Assembly: GCF_001941965.1 (NCBI RefSeq)
Contig: NZ_MKZO01000047.1
Location: 284,117 to 348,116 of the forward strand
Length of the DNA: 64,000 nucleotides
DNA from: Pseudomonas putida
GTDB taxonomy: Bacteria; Pseudomonadota; Gammaproteobacteria; Pseudomonadales; Pseudomonadaceae
Direction: 5' to 3'
Shown here: positions 33,353 through 41,235 of the stretch, in pieces
How positions within the stretch are numbered: position 1 is the first letter of the stretch
Layout: each line of letters starts with the position of its first letter
The notes under the pieces: generated by a model
The model's input: the letters and a program-made list of their open reading frames with translations, nothing else
Told to the model about the DNA's origin: nothing
Database searches by the model: none
Position numbers and translations under genes: made by a program

Positions 33353-34719
33353 GGCCGGATACCTGCCAGCACGTCGTCCAGGGCCTGGGTCAGTGCCTTG
33401 AGGATAGTCGCGATCTGCTGCCCATCGACGATCAGCGGCGGCGCCATGACCAGGGTGTCGCCGAGGGCGCGCAGGAGGATGCCGTTGCGCTGCAGGGCGT
33501 TGCTGACCTGCTGGGCGATCTTCAGCTCGGCGGGGAAGGGCGTGCGGCTGTCCTTGTCGGCGACGAATTCCAGGGCCGCCATCAGGCCGATGCCGCGGGC
33601 CTCGCCCACCAGCGGATGGTCGGCCAGGGCGCGCACGCCGGCCTGGAACGCCGGGGCCACGTCGCGGACATGGGCGACGATATCCAGCTCGTCGTAGAGC
33701 TTGAGGGTTTCCAGGGCCACCGCCGCCGCCACCGGATGGCCGCCGTAGGTGTAGCCATGGCCCAGGCCGCCGAGGGCCTGGCTCTGATCGGCGATCACCT
33801 GGTAGATGCGCTCGCTGACCAGCAGCGCCGAGATCGGCTGGAACGCCGCCGACAGGCCCTTGGCGCAGGTCAGCATGTCCGGCTCGATGCCCATGGCGTC
33901 GCAACCCCAGTAGTGGCCGGTGCGGCCGAAACCGCAGATCACCTCGTCGGCGACCATCATAATCTCGTACTTGCGCAGCACCGCCTGGACCTTGGCGAAA
34001 TAGCCGGCGGGCGGGAGGATCACCCCGCCGGTGCCCATCACCGGTTCGGCGAAGAAGGCACCGATGGTGTCCGGGCCGGCTTCAAGAATGGTCTGCTCCA
34101 GTTCTTCGGCCAGGCGGGTGGCGAAGGCTTCCTCGCTTTCCCCCGGCAGGCCTTGGCGATACAGGTGCGGGCAGCGCACATGAATTACGTCGGCCAGGGG
34201 CTCGCCCCAGCCTTTGTGCATGTTCGGCAGGCCGGTCAGGCTGGCGGCGGCCAGGGTGGTGCCGTGGTAGCTGCGCTGGCGGGCGATCAGGCGGGTCTTG
34301 CCCGGCTTGCCGATCGCGGTGTGGTAGTAGCGGACGAACTTGAGCGCGGTGTCCACGGCTTCCGAGCCGGAGCTCTGGAACACCGCCTTGGTCAGGCCGG
34401 CGGGAGCGTGCTCGATCAGCAGCGCGGCCAGGTCAGCGGCCGGGCCGTGGCTGCGGTGGGCGAAGGTCTGCTGGTAGGGCAGCTTGAGCAACTGCTGGTA
34501 GGCCGCCTCGGCCAGGCGCGGCTGGCTGAAGCCCAGGGTCGCGCACCACAGGCCGGACATCCCTTCGATATAGCGCTGGCCCTGTTCGTCGAACACATAG
34601 ATGCCCTCGCCACGTTCCATCAGCAGCGGCCCGACCTCCTCGTGCAGGCGCAGGTTGGTCTGGGGGTGCAGATGGTAGGCGATGTCGCGCTGGGCCAGGG
34701 CCGAACCACGAGCTGTCAT
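33349..34719 (-). CDS. Class III PLP-dependent aminotransferase (SpuC-like)
   Basis: A 456-residue omega-aminotransferase. It has FQSSGSEAVDTALKFVRYY for the phosphate-binding region, SYHGTT, the aspartate of MMVADEVICGFGRTG, the PLP lysine in LTCAKGLSAAFQPIS and GYTYGGHPVAAAV. Length and motifs match putrescine/polyamine:pyruvate aminotransferases such as SpuC. It would convert an imported primary amine to an aldehyde. The ATG at 34719 has GAGGA upstream. It is the first gene of the importer operon and is divergent from an IclR regulator. Confidence 0.87.
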   Translation of the reverse strand: MTARGSALAQRDIAYHLHPQTNLRLHEEVGPLLMERGEGIYVFDEQGQRYIEGMSGLWCATLGFSQPRLAEAAYQQLLKLPYQQTFAHRSHGPAADLAALLIEHAPAGLTKAVFQSSGSEAVDTALKFVRYYHTAIGKPGKTRLIARQRSYHGTTLAAASLTGLPNMHKGWGEPLADVIHVRCPHLYRQGLPGESEEAFATRLAEELEQTILEAGPDTIGAFFAEPVMGTGGVILPPAGYFAKVQAVLRKYEIMMVADEVICGFGRTGHYWGCDAMGIEPDMLTCAKGLSAAFQPISALLVSERIYQVIADQSQALGGLGHGYTYGGHPVAAAVALETLKLYDELDIVAHVRDVAPAFQAGVRALADHPLVGEARGIGLMAALEFVADKDSRTPFPAELKIAQQVSNALQRNGILLRALGDTLVMAPPLIVDGQQIATILKALTQALDDVLAGIRP

Positions 34720-34809
34720 GACGTTATCCTCGATGCGATTTTTGTATGCGTATGCGGTACGTGGTTTCATTTTTACGACTGGTCGCAAATTTCGTCAAAT
34801 CCTTTTTGT

Positions 34810-34823
34810 TTCTTTTAAAAGAA
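34810..34823. promoter_or_regulatory. Palindrome in the aminotransferase/iclR divergent promoter
   Basis: TTCTTTTAAAAGAA is a perfect 14-bp palindrome about 90 bases upstream of the aminotransferase gene. It lies in a 325-base, AT-rich divergent promoter region (34720-35044) with no gene. It is a candidate operator for the adjacent IclR-type regulator. Confidence 0.4.
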
Positions 34824-35044
34824 TGGCTTTTCGCTGAAAGAACTATCCAGATGATGATGGTTCGAGGCAAAAGGATAATTCTCGTTAAATCATGTAGTTG
34901 CGTAGCAATACGCCATCTGGGTGGACCTGGACGGGCCGGAGCGGGGCTTGTCAGCTTTCATGAAACTGCGAGATAGTCCGGCCATCGTCGCGTTTCGCCT
35001 ATGCGAACGCGGTCCATTTTTCTACCCAATCAGGGATCTTCACG

Positions 35045-35824
35045 ATGAAGGAAGAAACGACCTCGGGCGGCGTGCGCTCGGTGCAGCTCGCCCTGGATGT
35101 GCTGGAGCGGGTGGCGGGGGCCAGCGAGGACATCGGCGTCAGCGAGCTGGCGGTGCAACTGGGCACGACCAAGGGTTCGGTGTTTCGCCATCTGAAAACC
35201 CTGGTGGAACGCGGTTACCTCAGCCAGAACCCGCAGACCTCGCGCTACCGCCTGGGTGTGCAGGCCTATGTGCTGGGGCATGCGGCGGCGGGGGGCATCG
35301 ACCTGCTCAGCGCCTCGGCCGATGCCCTGCGCGATTTGCGTGACGAACTGGGGCTGTCGGTGGTGCTTTCGGTCCTGCAGGGGCGGCGCCTGGTGGTGGT
35401 GGACACCCAGTTGGGCAAGTCGGCGCTGGAGATTGGAGTGCGCACCGGCACCGAGCTGCAGTTGCACTGCAATGCCCAGGGCAAGGTGGCGCTGGCCTTT
35501 GCCCGGCAGTTGGGGGTGGATCAGCTGGGGGCGGCGGAGCTGCCGGCGGTGACGGTGAACACCGTGACCGATCGTCAGGAACTCAAGCGCCAGGTCGCAG
35601 AAGTCAGGGCCCAGGGCTGGGCGGCGGCGATCGAGGAAGAGACCCTGGGCATCTCGGCGATTGCCGCGCCGATCCTCGGGCTGAATGCCGAGTTCATCGG
35701 CGCGGTGGCGTTGGTGGCGACGGTGCAGAACATCACCCGCCAGGTGGACCCGGCGCAGGTGCATGCCTTGAAGAAGGCGGCGTTGCGGGCTTCGTGGAAT
35801 CTTGGGTACAGGGATGGGCCTTGA
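35045..35824 (+). CDS. IclR-family transcriptional regulator
   Basis: A 259-residue regulator with an N-terminal helix-turn-helix (about 10-70, IGVSELAVQLGTTKGSVFRHLKTLVERGYL) and a C-terminal effector domain (LQLHCNAQGKVALAFA, ISAIAAPILG). It is divergent from the aminotransferase-importer operon and is probably its local regulator, with the imported amine or a derivative as effector. AGGGAT upstream serves as ribosome site. It is distinct in sequence from the IclR protein at 23850. Confidence 0.87.
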   Translation: MKEETTSGGVRSVQLALDVLERVAGASEDIGVSELAVQLGTTKGSVFRHLKTLVERGYLSQNPQTSRYRLGVQAYVLGHAAAGGIDLLSASADALRDLRDELGLSVVLSVLQGRRLVVVDTQLGKSALEIGVRTGTELQLHCNAQGKVALAFARQLGVDQLGAAELPAVTVNTVTDRQELKRQVAEVRAQGWAAAIEEETLGISAIAAPILGLNAEFIGAVALVATVQNITRQVDPAQVHALKKAALRASWNLGYRDGP

Positions 35825-35843
35825 GGTTTCCTGTGTGGCTGAG

Positions 35844-35926
35844 GGCCTCATCGCTGGCAAGCCAGCTCCCACAGGTATCTCATGCACCGCGGACCCTGTG
35901 GGAGCTGGCTTGCCAGCGATGAGGCC
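35844..35926. repeat. REP pair
   Basis: Inverted REP units with the common core directly follow the iclR-type stop and precede the promoter of the second fecI gene. Confidence 0.9.
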
Positions 35927-35953
35927 AGTAAGAACAACACAAATCTACATATT

Positions 35954-35976
35954 GAAATAAGAATGATTCGCTATTA
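35954..35976 (+). promoter_or_regulatory. Candidate Fur box upstream of second fecI
   Basis: The AT-rich stretch containing AATAAGAATGATTCGC followed by TATT matches the pseudomonad Fur consensus well (the AATGAT centre and flanking AT runs). It lies about 45 bases upstream of the ECF sigma gene. Iron repression of this system is the expected outcome. Confidence 0.55.
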
Positions 35977-36020
35977 ATGTGCCCCCGTATTTCAGCCGCT
36001 CTGGTTCCGAAGGGGGTGCC

Positions 36021-36539
36021 ATGTCGCTACATGAAGCGGATTCCATCGTGCCTTTCGACGTGCTCTACGGCACCCATCACGGCTGGCTGAACGGCTGGCT
36101 GCGGCGTTCGGTGGGCTGTTCGCAGCAGGCCGCGGACCTCGCCCAGGACACCTTCGTGCGCCTGCTGGTGCGCAACCAGCCGGTCACCAACCGCTCGCCC
36201 CGCGCCCTGCTGGCGCGCATCGCCCGCGGCCTGGTGATCGACCACTGGCGCCGCGATGCCCTGGAGCGTGCCTACCTCGAAGCCCTGGCCCATCTGCCGG
36301 AAGCCAGCTACCCCTCGCCGGAAGTCCGCCATGAAGCCCTGCAATGCCTGGAGCGCATCGCGCAGATGCTCGAAGGCCTCAAGCCGGCGGCCCGCGAAGC
36401 CTTCCTGCTGTACCAGCTCGGCGGCCTGACCCACGCGCAGATCGCCGCGCAACTGGGCGTGTCCAGCCGTACCGTGGAACGCCATGTCGCCAATGCCCTG
36501 CTGCACTGTTACCGCCTGTGTTTCGAGGCAACACCATGA
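36021..36539 (+). CDS. fecI: FecI-type ECF sigma factor
   Basis: A 172-residue ECF sigma factor. Region 2 includes THHGWLNGWLRR and ADLAQDTFVRLL, and region 4 is GLTHAQIAAQLGVSSRTVERHVANAL. It should drive the receptor gene at 37514 when the cognate FecR signals. The ATG at 36021 has AGGGGG upstream; the frame is open from 35979. It overlaps fecR as ATGA, and a Fur-like box lies upstream. Confidence 0.87.
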   Translation: MSLHEADSIVPFDVLYGTHHGWLNGWLRRSVGCSQQAADLAQDTFVRLLVRNQPVTNRSPRALLARIARGLVIDHWRRDALERAYLEALAHLPEASYPSPEVRHEALQCLERIAQMLEGLKPAAREAFLLYQLGGLTHAQIAAQLGVSSRTVERHVANALLHCYRLCFEATP

Positions 36540-37435
36540 GCCGCCTGCCGGAAAGCGTGGTGCGTGCCGCCATCGACTGGCAGATGCGCCTGCGCGGCCA
36601 CCCCGAGTTGCAGGCCCCGTTCAATGACTGGCTGCGCCGCGACCCGCGTCATCAACTGGCCTGGCAACGCCTGCAGCAGATGGCCGGGATGTTTCAGTCC
36701 AGCCAGTTGCCCCGGGCCGAGCAGAGTATCCCGCTGCTCCAGCGTGCCTCCGCCGATCTCAGCCGGCGCAGGATGCTCAAGATGCTCGGCCTGGTCGCCG
36801 GCGGCACGGCCCTGGCGGCGGTCAGCGCACCACCGGCCTGGCATGCCGACTACATCACCCACCTGGGCGAGCGCCGGCAGATCAACCTCGGCAATGGCAC
36901 CCGGGTCACCCTCAACGGCGACAGCTCGGTGGACGTGCAGGGCGGCGAACTGTTGCTGCTGTCCGGCGAAGTGCTGCTGGACGGTGCGCGCTGGCATGCG
37001 CGCTGCCGCTTCGCCGAGTGCAGCGGCCGCGAGGCGCGGGTGTCGTTGCGCGAGCGCGATGGCTACAGCGAGATCCGCGTCGATCGCGGCGAGGTGCTGG
37101 TCACCTCGCCGGTCGGCCAGCGCCGCGTGCTGGCGGGCGAGGGGCTTGGCGTGTCAACGTCGGCGATGACGGTGCTGGGCAAGAGCCCCCTCGACCCGTT
37201 CGCCTGGAGCCGTGGCCTGCTGGTGGTCAACGATATCCGCCTGGGCGAATTCCTCACCGAGGCCGGGCGCTACCGGCATGGCTGGCTGGGCTGCGACGAG
37301 CGGATCGCCGACCTGCGCCTGTCCGGGGTGTTCCGCCTCGATGATCCGGCGTCGCTGCTGGACAACATCAGCCATCTGCTGCCGGTGAAAGTGGTCGAGC
37401 GCACCCGCTGGTGGGTACGGGTAGTGCCGGCATAG
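36536..37435 (+). CDS. fecR: FecR-type anti-sigma factor
   Basis: A 299-residue anti-sigma protein. The cytoplasmic part carries DPRHQLAWQRLQQM. The single membrane helix is near 80-98 (MLKMLGLVAGGTALAAVSAP). The periplasmic FecR domain contains LGNGTRVTLNGDSSVDVQGGE, followed by the C-terminal STN-like segment (LLDNISHLLPVKVVER). It transmits the receptor signal to FecI. Start and coupling to fecI are fixed by the ATGA overlap. The receptor gene follows after 78 bases. Confidence 0.88.
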   Translation: MSRLPESVVRAAIDWQMRLRGHPELQAPFNDWLRRDPRHQLAWQRLQQMAGMFQSSQLPRAEQSIPLLQRASADLSRRRMLKMLGLVAGGTALAAVSAPPAWHADYITHLGERRQINLGNGTRVTLNGDSSVDVQGGELLLLSGEVLLDGARWHARCRFAECSGREARVSLRERDGYSEIRVDRGEVLVTSPVGQRRVLAGEGLGVSTSAMTVLGKSPLDPFAWSRGLLVVNDIRLGEFLTEAGRYRHGWLGCDERIADLRLSGVFRLDDPASLLDNISHLLPVKVVERTRWWVRVVPA

Positions 37436-37513
37436 ACGCCAGCTGAAATTTTTTTGTCGGACTTCATGGACTCGTCCGGTTATGGGATATCACTTCCCTT
37501 ATTGGACTCCTGA

Positions 37514-39871
37514 ATGCGCCGTAACAGTCCCCCGTCGATCCCTTTCCAGCCTCGCTCCCTGTCCCGCGCCGTGTGCCTGGCCCTGGCCCTGGGTGGCGCT
37601 GTCGCCAGCCTGCCGGCCCGCGCCGAAACCCCGGTAGCACCGGCCGTAGCCGCCGGTCCGCTGGCCCAGGCCCTGAGCAGTTTCGCCGAACGCTCCGGGA
37701 TCACCCTGTCGTTCGCCCCCGATGATGTGCGCGGCCTGAGCACCGCCGGCCTCGGTGGCGGCGGTTCGCTGGAAGACGGCCTGAACCGGCTGCTCAAGGG
37801 CAGCGGCCTGGTGGCGCACAAGACCGCCTCCGGCTACGTGGTGCTGCGTGATACCGAGGCCAGCCTGCAACTGGCGCCGACCAGCATCGAAAGCACCTCG
37901 ATGCAAAGCGCCTTCGCCCCGGTCACCGGCTATTTCGCCAGCAATGCCAGCAGCGCCACCAAGAGTGAGCGGCCGATCCTGGAAACCGCGCAGAGCGTCA
38001 GCGTGGTCACCGCCGAGCAGATCAACGACCGCAAGGTCAACAAGGTCGAGGACGCGGTGGCCTACAGCGCCGGGGTGCGGGTCGGCAGTTCGGGACTGGA
38101 CCCACGTTTCGACAACATCCAGGTGCGCGGCTTCGAGACCACCATCGCTGCCGACTTCCTCGACGGCCTGCGCCAGCCCGGCAGCGGTTGGCTGTCGCTG
38201 TACTCCACCGAGGCCTATGCCTTGGAGCGCATCGAGGTGCTCAAGGGCCCGGCCTCGGTGCTCTACGGCCAGATCAGCCCCGGCGGCATGGTCAACCGGG
38301 TCAGCAAGCGCCCGAGCCTGCTGGCAAAGAACGAAGTGCAGGTGCAGGGCGGCAGCTACGATCACCAGCAGGGCCAGTTCGATATCGGCGGCAAGCTGGA
38401 CGAGGCCGGCGACGTGCTGTTCCGTACCGTCGGTCTGTACCGCGACTCCGGCTACTCGGTCGACCAGATGGACAACGATTCGCGCCTGCTGGCGCCATCC
38501 CTGAGCTGGCAGATCGACCCGGACACCAGCCTGACCCTGTTGGCCCAGTACCAGGAACGCCAGACCGCTGCCTCGCCGATGATGCTCCAGGAAGGCGACC
38601 ACCTGACCCACTTCTGGCAGGGCGACGAGTACTTCGACAAGCTGCACCAGCGCCAGTGGACCTTCGGCTACGAGTTCGAGCACGCCTTCAACGACACCTT
38701 CAGCGTCCAGCAGAACCTGCGCTACGGCCAGGTCAGCACCACCAACCAGTACCTGCAGCCGACCGCGGTTATCGACGGGCATATCCTCGAACGCTCCGCC
38801 GTGGGCTTGTACGAGGACATGAACTCCCTGTCTACCGACACCCGCCTGGTCAGCCGCTTCGCCACTGGCAACCTGCACCACACCGTGGTCAGCGGTGTCG
38901 ACTATGCCTGGCTCGACACCTCGCTGCTCTATGCCATGGGCCCCGCGCCGACCATCGACCGCTGGAACCCCGACTACCACCAGCCGGTGGCCAAGCCGAC
39001 CTCGCCGCTGGCCGACCGGGACGGCCTCGAACACCGCATGGGCGCCTATGTGCAGGACCAGATCGAACTCGATCAATGGCGCCTGTCCGCCGGCCTGCGC
39101 CGCGACTGGGTGCATGTGCGGCGTGACGACAACCTCACCGATATCAACAGCACCACCAGCGACTCGGCCACCACCGGCCAGGTCGGCGTGCTCTACCTGT
39201 TCGACAACGGCCTGGCGCCCTATGCCAGCTACGCCACCTCGTTCCTGCCGGTCAGCGGCGTGAACGCCACGGGCCAGCCGTACAGGCCCACCGAAGGCAA
39301 GCAGTACGAAGTTGGCGTGAAATACCAGCCGCCGGGCAGCAGCACGCTGTTGACCGCCTCGCTCTACCACCTGACCCAGAGCAACGTGCAGACCCGCGAC
39401 CTGGTCAACCCGCTGAACAACGTGCAGACCGGCGAGCAGGTGTCCCGTGGGCTTGAGCTGGAAGCGGTGTCCGACGTCAACGACAACCTGCGCCTGACCG
39501 CCAGCTACGCCTTCAACGATGCCGAGGTGACCAAGGGCAACAACGGCGACCAGGGCAAGGTGCCGAAGAACGTGCCGCGCCACCTGGCCTCGCTGTGGCT
39601 GGACTACAAGCTGCCGTTCGGCTTCGGCATTTCCGGTGGTGCGCGCTACACCGGCAGCACCTATGGCGACGCGGCCAACCTGGTGAAGAACGAGGGCTAC
39701 ACCCTGGTCGATGCCGGCGTGCACTACGACTTCGGCGGCGGTCTCGACGGCGTGCGGGTGGGCGTCAATGCGCGCAACCTGTTCGATGAGCGCTTCATCA
39801 ATTGCCAGGACGGCTACTGCTACCGCGGCGAAGCGCGCAGCGTGGTCACCAGCCTCAGCTATCGCTGGTAA
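37514..39871 (+). CDS. TonB-dependent siderophore receptor with N-terminal signalling domain
   Basis: A 785-residue receptor. It has a signal peptide to about residue 37 (LPARA). The STN signalling domain is at about 45-115 (GPLAQALSSFAERSGITLSF), the plug at 150-260 (ILETAQSVSVVTAEQI, ASVLYGQISPGGMVNRVSKRP), and the barrel ends in SLSYRW. The plug is of the FhuA/FoxA/FpvA type, so a hydroxamate or mixed siderophore is possible. The adjacent periplasmic esterase instead hints at an ester-containing siderophore. It is controlled by the fecI-fecR pair just upstream. Confidence 0.88.
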   Translation: MRRNSPPSIPFQPRSLSRAVCLALALGGAVASLPARAETPVAPAVAAGPLAQALSSFAERSGITLSFAPDDVRGLSTAGLGGGGSLEDGLNRLLKGSGLVAHKTASGYVVLRDTEASLQLAPTSIESTSMQSAFAPVTGYFASNASSATKSERPILETAQSVSVVTAEQINDRKVNKVEDAVAYSAGVRVGSSGLDPRFDNIQVRGFETTIAADFLDGLRQPGSGWLSLYSTEAYALERIEVLKGPASVLYGQISPGGMVNRVSKRPSLLAKNEVQVQGGSYDHQQGQFDIGGKLDEAGDVLFRTVGLYRDSGYSVDQMDNDSRLLAPSLSWQIDPDTSLTLLAQYQERQTAASPMMLQEGDHLTHFWQGDEYFDKLHQRQWTFGYEFEHAFNDTFSVQQNLRYGQVSTTNQYLQPTAVIDGHILERSAVGLYEDMNSLSTDTRLVSRFATGNLHHTVVSGVDYAWLDTSLLYAMGPAPTIDRWNPDYHQPVAKPTSPLADRDGLEHRMGAYVQDQIELDQWRLSAGLRRDWVHVRRDDNLTDINSTTSDSATTGQVGVLYLFDNGLAPYASYATSFLPVSGVNATGQPYRPTEGKQYEVGVKYQPPGSSTLLTASLYHLTQSNVQTRDLVNPLNNVQTGEQVSRGLELEAVSDVNDNLRLTASYAFNDAEVTKGNNGDQGKVPKNVPRHLASLWLDYKLPFGFGISGGARYTGSTYGDAANLVKNEGYTLVDAGVHYDFGGGLDGVRVGVNARNLFDERFINCQDGYCYRGEARSVVTSLSYRW

Positions 39872-39885
39872 GGGGAGGAACGGAC

Positions 39886-40719
39886 ATGCTGCGTACCTGG
39901 ATGATGAGCCTGGCGGTCCTGCTGTTCAGCGGGCTGGCCCGGGCCGAGCCGGTGACCCTGGATGGCACCGAGCAATGGACGATGAAAAGTGCCGAGGGGC
40001 GCGAGTACCGGATCATGGTCAGCCTGCCGGAGGGCGATGTGCCCTGGACCGGCGGCTACCCGGTGATCTACCTGCTCGACGGCAATGCCTACTTCCCGGC
40101 CTTCCATGCCGCCAAGCGCGCCCAGGGCCGCCTGCGCGGGGCGGTACTGGTGGCGATCGGTTACCCGAGCGACACGCCGCTGGATTTCGTTCGCCGCGCC
40201 TACGATCTGTCGCCGCCGGCTCCGGCCGACCGCAACGATCCGCCCCAGGGCGGGCAGGATGTGTTCCTCGACTTCATCGAGAAGCGCCTGATGCCCAAGG
40301 TCAACCAGCGCTTCAAGATCGACCAGGACCAGCGCAGCCTGGTCGGCCATTCGTTCGGCGGGATGTTCGCCATCTATACGCTGTTCACCCGGCCCGAGCT
40401 GTTCCAGCACTACGTGGCGATCAGCCCGAGCCTGTGGTGGCAGGACCGCTTCCTGCTGGCCCATGAGCGGGCGTTCACCGCCAAGGCCCATGCCGGCAAG
40501 CTGGACCTGATCCACCGCAGCCTGAGCCTCAGCGCTGGCGACCGGGAGATGCCCCAGGAGATCCAGGATGTACGCTCGTTGCAACTGCGTCTGGAGAACC
40601 TGTCGCAGTATGGCTTGCGCAGTGACCTGCAGATCGAGGCGGGGGAGGACCATGCGGCGATTCCGTTCCGCGTGCCGAACCGGGTGCTGGATGAGCTGAT
40701 GAGCACGCGGCGCTACTGA
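39886..40719 (+). CDS. Periplasmic alpha/beta-hydrolase, siderophore esterase-like (IroE/PfeE type)
   Basis: A 277-residue serine hydrolase of the esterase-D/Fes group. It has a signal peptide ending at about residue 20 (GLARA), so it is exported. The nucleophile is Ser156 in VGHSFGGM, and a late histidine is in GEDHAAIPF. The length and periplasmic location match IroE and PfeE, which cut tri-catecholate siderophores. It begins 14 bases after the receptor with AGGGGAGG as ribosome site. It may release iron from an imported siderophore; the substrate is inferred. Confidence 0.8.
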   Translation: MLRTWMMSLAVLLFSGLARAEPVTLDGTEQWTMKSAEGREYRIMVSLPEGDVPWTGGYPVIYLLDGNAYFPAFHAAKRAQGRLRGAVLVAIGYPSDTPLDFVRRAYDLSPPAPADRNDPPQGGQDVFLDFIEKRLMPKVNQRFKIDQDQRSLVGHSFGGMFAIYTLFTRPELFQHYVAISPSLWWQDRFLLAHERAFTAKAHAGKLDLIHRSLSLSAGDREMPQEIQDVRSLQLRLENLSQYGLRSDLQIEAGEDHAAIPFRVPNRVLDELMSTRRY

Positions 40720-40829
40720 AGCTTTCGAAATTGTCATCCGCGCCTCACCTTGGCGTTAGCTGTTGCTCCATAGACTGGCTCGCAACAAGGGCCACTTTCC
40801 TGGTGCGCCCGGAATGCTCGAGGTGAGTG

Positions 40830-41021
40830 ATGCGGATGCTCAAGGTGATGGCGGTGGCGGGTCTGTTGTCGGCAATGGTCGGCACGGCCCAGGCGGCGGA
40901 CGGTATGGAGCGGATCCAGGAGTTCCAGGCGAAGTTCCAGGCCGAGCAGGACCGGCTGTGGGGCGACCGGGAACAGCAGTTGGTGAAGCAGGAGACGGCG
41001 GACAAGAAGGCGGATGGTTGA
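40830..41021 (+). CDS. Small secreted protein of unknown function
   Basis: A 63-residue product with a clean signal peptide (LKVMAVAGLLSAMVGTAQA) and a highly charged mature part of about 40 residues (GMERIQEFQAKFQAEQDRLW and KQETADKKADG). The mature part is probably a single amphipathic helix in the periplasm. The ATG at 40830 has GAGGT five bases upstream. It lies 110 bases after the esterase and may have its own promoter. No family was recognised. Confidence 0.6.
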   Translation: MRMLKVMAVAGLLSAMVGTAQAADGMERIQEFQAKFQAEQDRLWGDREQQLVKQETADKKADG

Positions 41022-41032
41022 GGTGTTCTCTC

Positions 41033-41118
41033 GGGCCTCATCGCTGGCAAGCCAGCTCCCACAGGGTTCGGCAGCGCCGCGGACACTGTGGGAGCTGGCT
41101 TGCCAGCGATGAGGCCCT
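41033..41118. repeat. REP pair
   Basis: Inverted REP units with the common core, 12 bases after the small secreted-protein gene. Confidence 0.9.
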
Positions 41119-41217
41119 CAAGAGCAATAGAGATCTAGAATGTACCGCCACAGTCAGTTGGCTCCCACAAGGACCGCGTGCACCGCTGTACCTGTGTGGC
41201 TTGCCAGCGATAGGGCC
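41119..41217. repeat. Decayed duplicate of the porin 3' end plus degenerate REP
   Basis: The bases from about 41117 (CTCAAGAGCAATAGAGATCT onward) closely repeat those at 41218-41265, which include the last codons and stop of the porin gene on the minus strand. A degraded REP pair lies between the two copies. It looks like a local duplication that copied the gene end together with a REP element. Confidence 0.6.
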
Positions 41218-41235
41218 CTCAAGAGCAATGAAGAT

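Noticed and set aside
37499..39724. A 741-codon minus-strand open frame
   Set aside because: It is antisense to a TonB receptor with signal peptide, plug and barrel, and only reflects high GC at third codon positions.
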